NCBI RefSeq assembly: GCF_017873335.1
Contig: NZ_JAGGKB010000003.1
Location: forward strand, 62,001 to 126,000
DNA from: Thermococcus stetteri
GTDB taxonomy: Archaea; Methanobacteriota_B; Thermococci; Thermococcales; Thermococcaceae
Direction of reading: 5' to 3'
Length of the DNA: 64,000 bases
Part shown: positions 43,997 to 53,889 of the stretch, piece after piece
How positions within the stretch are numbered: position 1 is the stretch's first letter
Layout: every line of letters starts with the position of its first letter
Position numbers and translations under genes: made by a program
Notes under the pieces: generated by a model
The model's input: only the letters and a program-made list of their open reading frames with translations
The model's database searches: none
Told to the model about the DNA's origin: nothing

Positions 43997-44086
43997 TAAG
44001 ACCACCTCTAGAATATACTGATGTTCCTTTTTAATCGTTGGCAAAAACTTTTTAGGGTTAGATATGTTACAAACTTTGGTGATAAA

Positions 44087-44395
44087 ATGGACAAGGAGAT
44101 GGGCCTCGGAGAATTGTTCACCTGGCTGCTCTACATAGTGACCTTCATTCTGCCGCTCAATATGCTAACCGTGGAAAGCACTGTTCTGGTGCTGTCTCAG
44201 GTATACTTCGTGGTGGCCGCCGCGAGGTCGGGAAAGAATGTAGCCCGACCCGAGATACCTGGGGGCTTCCTGATACTTAACGTTGGTTTTATTCTCATCG
44301 AGGTGTCCTAGGAAACCGTTCAGCTGCTCTCCATGATAACTGCCTTAATTCTTATATTATGGGGCATCAAGCTCACATTCGAGGTGGAAGAATGA
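44087..44395 (+). pseudogene. Small membrane protein interrupted by an in-frame amber codon
   Basis: From ATG 44087 (GGTGAT upstream) the frame encodes two helices (FTWLLYIVTFILPLNML, VLVLSQVYFVVAAA) and begins a third (GGFLILNVGFILIEVS). TAG follows at 44309-44311. The same frame then continues with another hydrophobic helix, SMITALILILWGIKLTF, and ends EVEE-TGA at 44393-44395. That stop overlaps the ATG of the dihydropteroate synthase gene in the usual ATGA manner. The continuous frame, the last helix and the precise stop/start overlap argue that a 101-residue protein was broken by one substitution. Family unknown. Confidence 0.65.
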
Positions 44396-45210
44396 GGTTC
44401 GCTGGGGTCGACCTGAGTGAGCCCAGGATAATGGGAGTCATCAACGTCTCCCCCGAGAGCTTCTACAAGGGAAGCGTCAGGAACGATGAGGAGAAGCTGG
44501 TAGAAACTGCCCTGAGGATGGTGGAAGATGGAGCGAGCTTCATTGATGTAGGGGCGAAGTCCACAGCCCCGTACCTTGAGACCCAGATTCCAGTTGAGGA
44601 GGAGATCAGGCGGGCAGTCTGGGCTGTGAGAACGATCCGAGATCACGTTGATGTCCCGATAAGCATTGACACGACAAACGCAAGGGTCGCGGAGGAGGCT
44701 ATCAAAGCCGGGGCAGACATAATCAACGACGTTACAGGCCTGAAAGGAGACCCCAATATGGCCAGGGTTGCCTCTGACTACGGTACCCCCGTTGTCCTCT
44801 GCGCCAGCGGTAGGGTAAAAGACTTCAGCGACCCGGTTCACACAGTCATGGACTTTCTCCAGGAGAGCCTTGTGATAGCCGAGAAGCACGGGATTGAAGA
44901 CGTTGCAGTTGATCCCGCCATCGGCTTTCTCCGCCCGGAATGGCCGCCTTGGTATGTGTGGGACTCAAAGGCCATAGCCAACCTCAACCTGCTGAAATCC
45001 CTCGGAAAACCTATTCTAGTGGGCATCTCGAGAAAGTCCTTCATAGGGGCAATAACTGGAAGGCAGGATCCCTACGAGAGACTGGCGGGCAGCCTCTCAG
45101 CAACCGCCATAGCAGTGTTAAAGGGTGCGAACATAATAAGGACTCACGACGTCAAGGAGACGCTGGACGCTGTGAAGGTTGCCAGCTTCATCAAGGACTT
45201 CTCTCTTTGA
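44392..45210 (+). CDS. Dihydropteroate synthase-like protein
   Basis: A 272-residue TIM-barrel protein of the DHPS family. The signatures are PRIMGVINVSPESFYKG (motif for pterin pyrophosphate), ASFIDVGAKSTAP, SIDTTNARVAEEAI, IINDVTGLKGDP and VGISRKSFIGAIT. It would couple a dihydropterin diphosphate to the arylamine or phenol unit made by the divergent beta-RFAP synthase. ATG 44392 follows GAGGTGG. Its end overlaps the convergent PerM-like gene by 20 bases. Confidence 0.9.
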   Translation: MRFAGVDLSEPRIMGVINVSPESFYKGSVRNDEEKLVETALRMVEDGASFIDVGAKSTAPYLETQIPVEEEIRRAVWAVRTIRDHVDVPISIDTTNARVAEEAIKAGADIINDVTGLKGDPNMARVASDYGTPVVLCASGRVKDFSDPVHTVMDFLQESLVIAEKHGIEDVAVDPAIGFLRPEWPPWYVWDSKAIANLNLLKSLGKPILVGISRKSFIGAITGRQDPYERLAGSLSATAIAVLKGANIIRTHDVKETLDAVKVASFIKDFSL

Positions 45211-46183
45211 TCTCCTTCCATTCCTCTATGAGGGTCTTCAGGAGGCCAAGTGAGACTGGACCGATTATTATCCCCACGAACCCAAAGGCTATGTATCCGC
45301 CGATGAAACCCAGGAGGCTGATGATGGCATCCACCCCCCACTTCACGCGGCTTATCTTCTCCTTCAGCAGGATGTCGGGGAGCGGCGAGACCAGGGAGAA
45401 CCCAAGAACCGTTAAGAGAACAGCGGGAAGAACTTGCCCTTGGTTGGCCAGATAAGCGACACCCCCAACCCACACGATCCAACCACCAACGACTGGGAGG
45501 AGCTCGATTATCACCGTTAGAATACCAGCGGCAACAGCCCCCCCAACATCGGAAACCCCAAAAGCCCTGAACAGGAGGGCCAGTACCATGCCCTTTCCAA
45601 CTCCTATGAGGAGCCACCCTCTAAGGACAATGTTGAGCGTTTCAGCCCCGCTGTCTATCAGTTCCCTTGCCAGATTGCGGTTGGAAGGGGGGATGAGCGA
45701 GTAGACCTCTCTTTTTATAGTGCTGGCGTTCACAAGGATGCCGTAAAATGAGAAGACCATAACGACTACCTGGAGGATCAGCGTGGGAAGGGAATACGTA
45801 TAGCCGAGAACGTAGCTGTTAAACCGCTGGGAAATGCCAAGCGAGATTTTTTGAATGACTTCATAGGCGGAGGGGGGCAGGTTTAAGCCGAGGAGCCAGT
45901 CAACAAAAGTGTCAACGTAGTTTGCCAGGGAGTATTTAACGTCGTTTATGAGGAGGGCAAAACCGAAGACAAACAGGAGAGAGATCACCGTCAAAATCCC
46001 AGTTAGGGTGAGTGCCGACCACCGCCCCCCGATTTTTCTTTCGAGGCGTTCGTGAATTGGGTAAAGGATGTAGGCCGTAGTGGCGGCTATTATAATCGGC
46101 GAGAGAATTGGGCTAACCGTTTCCCACGTCAGGTAGAGGGCCCCTATGGAAACTGCGGCCCACACTGCGGTCTCAACTCTCAT
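45191..46183 (-). CDS. AI-2E/PerM-family membrane transporter
   Basis: A 330-residue membrane protein with about seven to eight helices. The family region is GVGKGMVLALLFRAFGVSDVGGAVAAGILTVIIELLPVVGGWI near the C-terminus, and PILSPIIIAATTAYILYPIHERLE lies near the N-terminus. PerM/TqsA-like proteins are permeases of small molecules or ions; the substrate is unknown here. It overlaps its upstream neighbour by 11 bases and ends the sppA operon. Confidence 0.85.
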   Translation of the reverse strand: MRVETAVWAAVSIGALYLTWETVSPILSPIIIAATTAYILYPIHERLERKIGGRWSALTLTGILTVISLLFVFGFALLINDVKYSLANYVDTFVDWLLGLNLPPSAYEVIQKISLGISQRFNSYVLGYTYSLPTLILQVVVMVFSFYGILVNASTIKREVYSLIPPSNRNLARELIDSGAETLNIVLRGWLLIGVGKGMVLALLFRAFGVSDVGGAVAAGILTVIIELLPVVGGWIVWVGGVAYLANQGQVLPAVLLTVLGFSLVSPLPDILLKEKISRVKWGVDAIISLLGFIGGYIAFGFVGIIIGPVSLGLLKTLIEEWKEIKERSP

Positions 46184-46652
46184 CCAGCATCCCCAGGTAT
46201 TTTAGTATCAGCTCCCTGGCGGAGGGTTTGTTGAAGAGGAAGAGGTAGCCCCTCTCATCGAGGATAAAGCTCTTCCCAAGGGCGAGTAGGCCCTTTCCTA
46301 GCTTTGCAACCTCAGCCTTTTCAACCTCTATGGCCTCTTTAACTTCAGCGGGTGCATCTATTTCAGAAAGAGCCTTTTCGAGCCGGTTGAGGATGCTCTG
46401 GTTCAGGAACTTCACCGGGGCAAGTCGGGGCTCTTCCGCTCTAATCTCGGATGGGTCCATGTAGATGCCCCAGAACTCCTTGGCGCATTCAAAGGGATAG
46501 ACGTAGTCCTCTCCATAGTCGGGAAGATAGAGCTCGCGTATAATTGCGAGGAGAAGCTTTCTGGCGTCTTTTCCATAGTACTCAATCCTGAGGTTGAACT
46601 TCCCATCCTCAAAGCCGTTCTCAAACACCTCTAGCTTCTCCTCGCACTGCAT
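46173..46652 (-). CDS. Conserved-type protein of unknown function
   Basis: A 159-residue soluble, mixed alpha/beta protein (KFNLRIEYYGKDARKLLLAIIRELYLPDYG at the start, KSFILDERGYLFLFNKPSARELILKYL at the end). No motif recognised. Four bases separate it from the sppA stop, and it overlaps the permease gene, so it belongs to that operon. GGGGGTGAG precedes the ATG. Confidence 0.65.
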   Translation of the reverse strand: MQCEEKLEVFENGFEDGKFNLRIEYYGKDARKLLLAIIRELYLPDYGEDYVYPFECAKEFWGIYMDPSEIRAEEPRLAPVKFLNQSILNRLEKALSEIDAPAEVKEAIEVEKAEVAKLGKGLLALGKSFILDERGYLFLFNKPSARELILKYLGMLDES

Positions 46653-46656
46653 CAGC

Positions 46657-47655
46657 TCACCCCCTCAAAGCGAGCAGATATCTCGGATCGAGATAGAGGG
46701 CGGTGCTACCATAGACCCCAAACTCTTCTGGAGTCTCAAGGTCTTTATACACCACAACTTTTGCACCACTAACGTTCATTAACCTTTCGAGGACGCTTAT
46801 GGCAGTGTCTATGCCACCAAGTTCATCAACGAGGGTTCCAGTAACGTTTTTGGCGAACCAGGTTTCTCCTGTTGAGAAGTTTTTGACCTCGTCAATTGTC
46901 ATGTTGCGCCCCTCGCTTACTGCGTTGAGGAACGCCTGGAAGTAGGTATTTATCATCTCCGCTATCTTCTCGCGCTCCTCCGGTGTTAAATCCCTCCATT
47001 CAGCACCCATGTCCTTATGCTTCCCGGTCTTGAAGACGTTCACCTTTATCCCGTTCATTTCGTAGTTCTTTTCCAGATCATAGTGGACGTAGAGAACTCC
47101 AATGCTACCAACCTCTGCGAGCGGACTGGCGACTATTTTCTGAGCCCCAACTGCTATGTAATACCCTCCTGAAGCCATAATGTCTCCGCTGTACGCAACA
47201 ACAGGTTTAATGAGGGATAGCTTCTTGACCTCAGAGTGTATGCTGATAACCGGTCCAACCATGCCTCCAGGACTTTCCACCCATAGGAGAACGCCACCAA
47301 TTGATTCGTTCATGGCCACTTTCCGTAAAAGTGGGATGACCTGTAGGGCAGTGTAGTCGTCTATAAGCCCGAATATCGGGACAATAGCAATAGTTGTGCC
47401 CTTCTGCTTTGGTGCAACGAGGCCCTGGAGAAAAACGATTTGATCCTTGAGTTCTGCAACCTCGGTTTCAGTGGCATTGAGGCCGCCCCCACACACGAGT
47501 GTAAAGTTTGCGGGAGTTTCGACGACGAATCCAGTCTGATTACCAGGAACCGTGGGTGGGTTAATTTGGGAGTACAACACGGCAACGCTCACAATGGAAA
47601 GGGCCAGCAGGAGAATCAGAACCGCCGAGATGTATTTCCATATTCTCTCGTCCAT
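46657..47655 (-). CDS. sppA: Signal peptide peptidase SppA, membrane-bound
   Basis: A 332-residue S49 peptidase. The N-terminal membrane anchor is residues 7-28. The catalytic dyad Ser162 (GDIMASGGYY) and Lys214 (KTGKHKDMG) matches the residues established for the T. kodakarensis enzyme. LLWVESPGGMVGP and ASPLAEVGSIGV are further conserved segments. It degrades signal peptides in the membrane, acting on the outer face. First gene of a three-gene operon; GAGGGTGAGAAG precedes the ATG. Confidence 0.93.
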   Translation of the reverse strand: MDERIWKYISAVLILLLALSIVSVAVLYSQINPPTVPGNQTGFVVETPANFTLVCGGGLNATETEVAELKDQIVFLQGLVAPKQKGTTIAIVPIFGLIDDYTALQVIPLLRKVAMNESIGGVLLWVESPGGMVGPVISIHSEVKKLSLIKPVVAYSGDIMASGGYYIAVGAQKIVASPLAEVGSIGVLYVHYDLEKNYEMNGIKVNVFKTGKHKDMGAEWRDLTPEEREKIAEMINTYFQAFLNAVSEGRNMTIDEVKNFSTGETWFAKNVTGTLVDELGGIDTAISVLERLMNVSGAKVVVYKDLETPEEFGVYGSTALYLDPRYLLALRG

Positions 47656-47711
47656 CTTCTCACCCTCCAGTTGTGCACGCGGAAACTTTTAAACCTGTCC
47701 CAGGATGGACA

Positions 47712-47721
47712 AACTTTTATA
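47712..47721 (+). promoter_or_regulatory. TATA box of the TIM-barrel gene
   Basis: ACTTTTATATC about 38 bases before GTG 47756. Confidence 0.5.
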
Positions 47722-47755
47722 TCTTCTCAAGCGACTTCAAAGGTAGGTGATACCC

Positions 47756-48562
47756 GTGGAGATAGGAGTGAGCATCTACCCCCACTTCATTACCAAGGAC
47801 AAGGGCCTCGCATCAATTCTGGCGGACGTAAAGATCAAGGACTACGATTTCGTTTCGCTGTTCCCCCACGCTCTGGGCCTGATAAAAAACGGCTCTGTGG
47901 TTGAGAAGAACCTCCGCAACTTTGAGACGACCCTTAAGGGTGTTGGGATAGACTACATTCTCAGGATGCCGACCTCGATGAACCTCAGGGATCACGTCTA
48001 CCACAGCAGGCACTTCAGGGTGGCGAGGGCAGTTGCCGACGTCGCCATAAAGCTCGGCGCAAAGGTAATCGTCATGCAGAGCGGAAAGACTGGAAGGCTC
48101 GACCTCGAAATTGAGGCCATACAGAGCCTCGCGGACATGCTGAAGCCCTTCGACATCAAGATAGCCCTAGAGAACACCTACAGCGTTAAGGACACCCTCT
48201 ACGTCGTGGACAACGTGGACAGGGACAACGTTGGCTTCGCCCTCGATGTCGCCCACGCCTTCCTGAGCGCTCAGGGCAACGAGGAGAAGCTCCTCGAGGA
48301 TATAAAGCTCGGAACCGATAAGGCGATAATCCTCATGGTGCACGACAACTTCGGAAAGCTCTTCCCGCAGGTCGAGCCCGAGGACGCTTTGGCCTACGGA
48401 GTTGGAGACCTCCACCTCCTGCCGGGAGAAGGCTGCATACCCTTTGGAAAGGTTCTGAAGCTCTTCGGCGACGTTCCAATACTCCTAAAGGTCAAGGATC
48501 CCGACAAGTTCCAAAAAGTACCAACAAAGAAGGGTCTTATAGACCTTCTCCTCAGCCTTTAA
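47756..48562 (+). CDS. TIM-barrel sugar-isomerase/AP-endonuclease-family protein
   Basis: A 268-residue TIM barrel of the xylose isomerase-like/AP endonuclease 2 superfamily. Putative metal ligands are in IALENTY (Glu), FALDVAHAFLSA (Asp, His) and ILMVHDNFG (His, Asp), with the terminal GEGCIPFGKVL. The family includes endonuclease IV, sugar isomerases and epimerases, so the reaction is not assigned. GTG 47756 has GGTGA six bases upstream. The end overlaps the convergent RNase III-like gene by 11 bases. Confidence 0.75.
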   Translation: MEIGVSIYPHFITKDKGLASILADVKIKDYDFVSLFPHALGLIKNGSVVEKNLRNFETTLKGVGIDYILRMPTSMNLRDHVYHSRHFRVARAVADVAIKLGAKVIVMQSGKTGRLDLEIEAIQSLADMLKPFDIKIALENTYSVKDTLYVVDNVDRDNVGFALDVAHAFLSAQGNEEKLLEDIKLGTDKAIILMVHDNFGKLFPQVEPEDALAYGVGDLHLLPGEGCIPFGKVLKLFGDVPILLKVKDPDKFQKVPTKKGLIDLLLSL

Positions 48563-48953
48563 GCCCAAGCCTCTTTCCTATTTCTTCATACAGGACGGCA
48601 AAGGCCCTCCCTATTGTCTCCTTCTTTCTCGTGAAGTGCGTGACGTCATCATCGAGGTTCCGACTAAGTATCCTGGCCGCCTCCTCTATGGTTATCTTCT
48701 TCTCCAGCCAGGCGTAGGCAAAGAGGGCCTCGGCAATGTCTCCCTTGCCGTGTTTGTCCGTTCTTGGGGGTATGATGTGTTTGAGCCCTGCCATCTCAAG
48801 CGCGATTGCGAGGGAAGCATTTGGGACCCTTTCCCCGGTTGGCCTGCCAAGGTACTCGCTCAAGGCAAGAGAAAAGACGAGGTTGATGAGGGCGTCGCCG
48901 AGTTTGGCGAGCCCCTTGTCGGTGAAGTCCCTCGTGTAGGAGATCAACTCCAT
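48552..48953 (-). CDS. RNase III-like protein
   Basis: A 133-residue protein with an RNase III-type helical core: KGLAKLGDALINLVFSLALSEYLGRP and KGDIAEALFAYAWLEKKITIEEA, where Asp and Glu sit where family metal ligands are expected. There is no double-stranded-RNA-binding domain. Archaea rarely have canonical RNase III, so activity is uncertain. The ATG overlaps the rpoL stop (TGATG), placing it in the csl4-rpoL operon, which suggests an RNA-processing role. Confidence 0.65.
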   Translation of the reverse strand: MELISYTRDFTDKGLAKLGDALINLVFSLALSEYLGRPTGERVPNASLAIALEMAGLKHIIPPRTDKHGKGDIAEALFAYAWLEKKITIEEAARILSRNLDDDVTHFTRKKETIGRAFAVLYEEIGKRLGLKG

Positions 48954-49237
48954 CACTCTATAGCCGCTTTCCAGGCCTCAAGGACTTCTCTGGCCCTGTC
49001 GAATATCTTCTGGGCCGCCTCCTCAAGGGCCTTCTCGGGCGTTATCTTCCCGTCGGTAACTACCTTGAAGCGGGGCTTCCTTGCCATCGTTATCGGGTGC
49101 TCAATGGTGTATCCTGCGAACGTCACGTGCTCGTTCTCGTGGAGGGTCTCAGTGAGCAGGTTGGCAAAGGTGTGGTCTTCTCCCTCAAGATAGAACTCAA
49201 GGAGGTTCTCTTCACGCCTTATGACCTCAATCCTCAT
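48953..49237 (-). CDS. rpoL: DNA-directed RNA polymerase subunit L (Rpo11)
   Basis: A 94-residue polymerase subunit equivalent to eukaryotic Rpb11. It is recognised from [36 protein letters not shown]. It pairs with Rpo3 to nucleate enzyme assembly. ATG 49237 (MRIEVIRRE) is preferred; in-frame codons upstream lack a ribosome-binding site. It overlaps the DUF2067 gene by 11 bases. Confidence 0.96.
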
Positions 49238-49856
49238 CCACATCACCTTCAAGGGCTTTCAGCAACTCTTCCAGCGCCTGTTCCTTGTTCTTGATGAGTT
49301 CGTATTTAAACTTATCCTCCTTCCACTCTGCCAAGCCAAGCTCAACGAGCCTATCTATGACTTCCTCAGGGTCGAGGTCGTACGCTATCGCAACGGGAAG
49401 GACAACCTCCCTTATCTGCCTAGTAGTCTGAAGGGATATCTCTCCCAAAGCCTCACCGAGACGGGAAGTCACCTCGACGGCTTCCTCCCAGGGCATAGAG
49501 GTAATGATCTCGTCATCTTTCACCTCTACTCTCTCACCCAAGAGTTCAAGGGTCTTAACGAGTATCGGGGTTGAAACGCTGGTTCCCGCGTCCCTCAGCA
49601 GGTCGTCCACCTTGTAGCGGTAAAGCCCCCTTCTATCAGGGTATAGCTTCGCCCTAACCCTCGTGTGGATCTCCCTTATCTTCTGAATGGCTTCCCTGAT
49701 CTCATCCTTCGTCCCCTGGACGTTTATCTTGAGCGAATCCAGCTTGCCGTGGACGTAGATGAAGGCAGGTAAGCGGAGCCTCTGGAGTTCCCTCATAAAC
49801 TCTTCCTTCTCCCTGTCGTCCCTAACGTGGATTGTTATAACTCTCTTGGCCCTCAT
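49227..49856 (-). CDS. DUF2067-family protein
   Basis: A 209-residue protein, which I assign to DUF2067. It has an N-terminal RNA-binding-like alpha/beta part ([45 protein letters not shown]) and a C-terminal helical part. Its ATG overlaps the csl4 stop (ATGA). Constant company with csl4 and rpoL points to RNA metabolism; the function is unknown. Confidence 0.7.
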   Translation of the reverse strand: MRAKRVITIHVRDDREKEEFMRELQRLRLPAFIYVHGKLDSLKINVQGTKDEIREAIQKIREIHTRVRAKLYPDRRGLYRYKVDDLLRDAGTSVSTPILVKTLELLGERVEVKDDEIITSMPWEEAVEVTSRLGEALGEISLQTTRQIREVVLPVAIAYDLDPEEVIDRLVELGLAEWKEDKFKYELIKNKEQALEELLKALEGDVDED

Positions 49857-50449
49857 AGAGACACCTTCAGCTTTCTGTACAGTGAGGACAGCTTTCTCGT
49901 CTCGACGTTCCCACAGCGCGGGCAGATGAGCTTATCACCGCGCCTTATGAGGGGGGTTCTACAGCGGGAGCAGAGGGCATAGACGACGCCGAGGTCGGGT
50001 CCCTTTGTGCTCAGCTGTATTGGGCTCTTCTCGTTGGCGATCACCTTAGCCCTTATGATGTCGCCTATCTTGAACTCCTTCGTGATGTCTTCGACGAATC
50101 CATCCTTTATCTCGGAGATGTGTATCCCGGCCAGCTTTGAGGTTGCTATCTCCCTGTCGTTTTCCCTGCCCTCGATACTGATAAGCTGAACGATTACTGC
50201 CTGAGGCTTCACCTCAACGACCCTTCCTATGACTACGTCGCCCACCTTTGGAAGGGGCGGGATGTCGGTTACGGGTTCAACTCTTATCTCCATCTTTTCA
50301 GGGTTAATTCTAACTCTACCGGCTCTTGTGGCGTAAAGCTCGCCGTTCTCCTCCCTCACGCCCTCGCCGGGAAGGTACTCCTCTATGACCCCGAGGTAGT
50401 CCCCGGGAAGCACGAGGTCTCCGTTCTTCACGGTCTTCTTTTCATCCAT
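49853..50449 (-). CDS. csl4: Exosome RNA-binding subunit Csl4
   Basis: A 198-residue cap protein of the archaeal RNA exosome. It consists of an N-terminal beta domain ([19 protein letters not shown]), a central S1 domain ([21 protein letters not shown] through [13 protein letters not shown]) and a C-terminal zinc ribbon ([14 protein letters not shown]). It recruits substrates and DnaG to the Rrp41/Rrp42 ring for 3' RNA decay and tailing. First gene of the operon csl4-DUF2067-rpoL-RNase III-like; GGAGGATG surrounds the start. Confidence 0.95.
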   Translation of the reverse strand: MDEKKTVKNGDLVLPGDYLGVIEEYLPGEGVREENGELYATRAGRVRINPEKMEIRVEPVTDIPPLPKVGDVVIGRVVEVKPQAVIVQLISIEGRENDREIATSKLAGIHISEIKDGFVEDITKEFKIGDIIRAKVIANEKSPIQLSTKGPDLGVVYALCSRCRTPLIRRGDKLICPRCGNVETRKLSSLYRKLKVSL

Positions 50450-50547
50450 CCTCCCACCTCCGAAAGGTTTCCAGCGAGGATTTTTTAAGCCTTCCCTTTG
50501 GGAAAAGTTTTAGTAATCTTCCAACGATGTGTGGGTGGTGGTTAAGA

Positions 50548-52428
50548 ATGAGAATGCTTCTGATACACTCGGACTACCTCGAGTACGAGGTCAAGGACAA
50601 AGCCTTGAAGAACCCGGAACCGATCAGCGAAGAGCAGAAGAAGGGAAGGCTCGACGAGGTTCTGGCGGTCTTCATCAGTGTTGAGAAGGTCGATGAGGCA
50701 AACCCAGAGGAGATAGTTGAGAAGGCCGTTAAGGAGATAGAGGACGTTGCTTCCCAGGTAAAGGCCGAGAGGATATTCGTTTATCCCTTCGCCCACCTCA
50801 GCAGTGAGCTCGCAAAGCCCGACGTCGCCCTCGAAGTCCTAAGGAAGATCGAGGAGAAGCTGAAGGAGAAGGGCTACGAAGTCAAGCGCGCCCCCTTCGG
50901 CTACTACAAGGCCTTCAAGCTCTCCTGCAAGGGACACCCGCTGGCCGAGCTCAGCAGGACGATAGTTCCGGAGGAGGCCGTTAGCAAGGAGGAGCGCAAC
51001 ATAGCCCTCGAAAAGGAGGAGAAGGAGCTCAAGAGCTACTGGTACATCCTCACGCCCGAGGGCGAGCTGATCGACGTTGACAAGTTCGACTTCACCGGCC
51101 ACGAGAACCTGAGGAAGTTCGTGAACTACGAGATCCACAAGAACAGGATAGCGGACAAGGAGCCCCCGCACGTGAGGATAATGCTTGAGCAGGAGCTCGT
51201 TGATTACGAACCTGGAAGCGACGCCGGAAACCTCAGGTACTACCCCAAGGGCAGACTCATAAAAGGACTCCTCGAGCAGTACGTCACCGAGAAGGTTATA
51301 GAGTACGGAGCGATGGAGGTCGAGACGCCGATCATGTACGACTTCGAGCACCCGGCACTCGAGAAGTATCTTAACAGGTTCCCTGCCAGGCAGTACGTCG
51401 TCAAGAGCGGCGACAAGAAGTTCTTCCTCAGGTTCGCGGCATGCTTCGGCCAGTTCCTCATAAAGAAGGACGCTACCATAAGCTACCGCAACTTACCGCT
51501 CAGGATGTACGAGCTGACGAGGTACTCCTTCAGAAGGGAGAAGAGCGGCGAGCTTTCTGGCCTTAGAAGGCTCAGGGCCTTCACGATGCCCGATATGCAC
51601 ACGGTAGCGAGGGATCTTCAGCAGGCCATGGACGAGTTCAAGAAGCAGTACAAGCTCAGCATGGAAGTCCTCAGAGGAGTAGGCCTCACCCCGGACGACT
51701 ACGAGGTCGCCATAAGGTTCACGCGCGACTTCTGGGAGCAGAATAAGGACTTTATCGTCGAGCTGGCGAAGATCATCGGAAAGCCCGTCCTCATCGAGAT
51801 GTGGGACCAGAGGTTCTTCTACTTCATCCTCAAGTTCGAGTTCAACTTCGTCGACAACCTCGACAAGGCTGCTGCACTCAGCACTGTCCAGATAGACGTT
51901 GAGAACGCCGAGCGCTTCGGCATAACCTACTACGACGAGGAGGGCAAGGAGCGCTACCCGCTCATACTCCACTGCTCGCCGAGCGGCGCCATAGAGAGGG
52001 TCATGTACGCCATCCTCGAGAAGCAGGCCAAGCTCCAGGCGAAGGGAATCAAGCCGATGTACCCGCTCTGGCTCAGCCCGATACAGGTTCGCGTTATCCC
52101 TGTCAGCGACGAGGTCATGGACTACGCCCTCTACGTGGCAGGGAAGCTCGAGGGCGCTAAGATAAGGGTCGACGTTGACGACACGGGCGACAGGCTCAAC
52201 AAGAAGATAAGGAAGGCCGAGAAGGAGTGGATTCCCTACATCATCGTCGTCGGAAGGAACGAGAAGGAGCAGAACACCGTTACCGTCAGGAGAAGGAGCG
52301 ACGGAAAGCAGGTCGAGATGCAGCTCGAAGACCTCATCAGGGAGATAAAACAGCAGACTGAAGGCTTCCCGTACAAGCCGAGGCCCTTACCGCTGCTCCT
52401 CAGCAGGAGGCCGAAGTTCAGGGGATGA
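50548..52428 (+). CDS. thrS: Threonyl-tRNA synthetase, archaeal type
   Basis: A 626-residue class II synthetase. The N-terminal domain (about 1-145) is the archaea-specific DTD-like editing domain ([33 protein letters not shown]) that removes serine from tRNA-Thr. The catalytic core contains [15 protein letters not shown], the zinc-site cysteine in [10 protein letters not shown] and motif 2 ([15 protein letters not shown]). The C-terminal anticodon domain is in [20 protein letters not shown] 50548 follows GGTGGTGG. The last 42 bases are antisense to the DUF257 remnant. Confidence 0.96.
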   Translation: MRMLLIHSDYLEYEVKDKALKNPEPISEEQKKGRLDEVLAVFISVEKVDEANPEEIVEKAVKEIEDVASQVKAERIFVYPFAHLSSELAKPDVALEVLRKIEEKLKEKGYEVKRAPFGYYKAFKLSCKGHPLAELSRTIVPEEAVSKEERNIALEKEEKELKSYWYILTPEGELIDVDKFDFTGHENLRKFVNYEIHKNRIADKEPPHVRIMLEQELVDYEPGSDAGNLRYYPKGRLIKGLLEQYVTEKVIEYGAMEVETPIMYDFEHPALEKYLNRFPARQYVVKSGDKKFFLRFAACFGQFLIKKDATISYRNLPLRMYELTRYSFRREKSGELSGLRRLRAFTMPDMHTVARDLQQAMDEFKKQYKLSMEVLRGVGLTPDDYEVAIRFTRDFWEQNKDFIVELAKIIGKPVLIEMWDQRFFYFILKFEFNFVDNLDKAAALSTVQIDVENAERFGITYYDEEGKERYPLILHCSPSGAIERVMYAILEKQAKLQAKGIKPMYPLWLSPIQVRVIPVSDEVMDYALYVAGKLEGAKIRVDVDDTGDRLNKKIRKAEKEWIPYIIVVGRNEKEQNTVTVRRRSDGKQVEMQLEDLIREIKQQTEGFPYKPRPLPLLLSRRPKFRG

Positions 52429-53143
52429 GAGCTTTTCGATGTGCATCCTTTCTTCTCCTTTTCTAACTTTCAAAGAGTACACGCCCGGCTCAAAGTCTGC
52501 TGAAATTGACTTGACAGTGTAGAGGAGTTCTTTTATGCCCTCTTCAGTAACTTTGGACGTGGCAAGGATAGCGTAGTCGCTTAGATTAATGGTCCATGCA
52601 ATGAACCTCCTGCTCACCACATCCGAATTTAGGGCCATTAGGAGTACGGACTCTGGAGCCTTGACGCTCCTTTCAGCCACTTTATGGTTCCATAGTTTTA
52701 TCGTCCTCAGCTCGTCAAACATTACGGCCACTCCATCGAGGGTGTACACCATCCTGAACAGTTTCGGGCCGTTCTCCTCTATGAGCTTTGAGTAAATCTG
52801 GCTTATCTTCGGGTTGATGATCTCTGGTTCGGCATGCTCCAGGTAGAAAACTCCGGGAATATCCATGTGGATCGAGGAATACCTAGAACCAAAGATGTCA
52901 ATTACGGCCATTCTACCCTCTTTTAGCTCCGCCATGATGTCCAGGCCAACACTCCGGGCTCGGCGGACGAGGCCGTTGAAAGAACTGCTGTAGTTGGAGA
53001 TAACCGGAAAATAACCCATTTTAAAAGAGTACTTCAAAGAGGAGAAAGGGAATCTGCCAGGCGGAGGAGTATGTGTCGTATATTACCTATATCACTGAGC
53101 CAGCGAGAGTATCCGCGTTGAGGGCGTCTAGTATGGCCCTCAT
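52387..53143 (-). pseudogene. DUF257 (Thermococcales-specific) gene with amber codon and frameshift
   Basis: A Thermococcales DUF257-like gene, probably a degenerate RecA-like ATPase relative. ATG 53143 begins MRAILDALNADTLAGSVI, followed by TAG at 53087-53089. The same frame goes on as VIYDTYSSAWQIPFLLFEVLF and stops at 53021-53023. The rest (MGYFPVISNYSSSFNGLVRR onwards to 52387) is in the next frame. One surplus T in the run at about 53022-53026 explains the shift; 757 bases is 252 codons plus one. The start lies 10 bases after the TIP26-like stop, so it was the second gene of that operon. Two independent lesions make it a convincing pseudogene. Confidence 0.8.
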
Positions 53144-53152
53144 GGTTACCAT

Positions 53153-53869
<717 letters not shown>

Positions 53870-53889
53870 TTAGCGGAAAAATTTAAAAA

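Noticed and set aside
44066-44074. GTTACAAAC as a SurR (GTT-N3-AAC) site before the small membrane protein
   Set aside because: A single match to six defined bases is expected many times by chance in 64 kb, and no second site or sulfur-related gene is near.
17993-44311. TAG codons inside mnhE, the small membrane protein and DUF257 as pyrrolysine or another recoded amino acid
   Set aside because: TAG is used as a normal stop in this window (Brix gene 17654-17656, mnhD 21472-21474, hjc 55666-55668). No pyrrolysine genes are seen, and the affected families have no known pyrrolysine. Nonsense mutation is simpler.
52429-52480. Overlap of thrS with the DUF257 remnant as functional antisense regulation
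   Set aside because: The overlap concerns only the 3' ends of convergent genes, one of which is broken; such overlaps are common in compact genomes.
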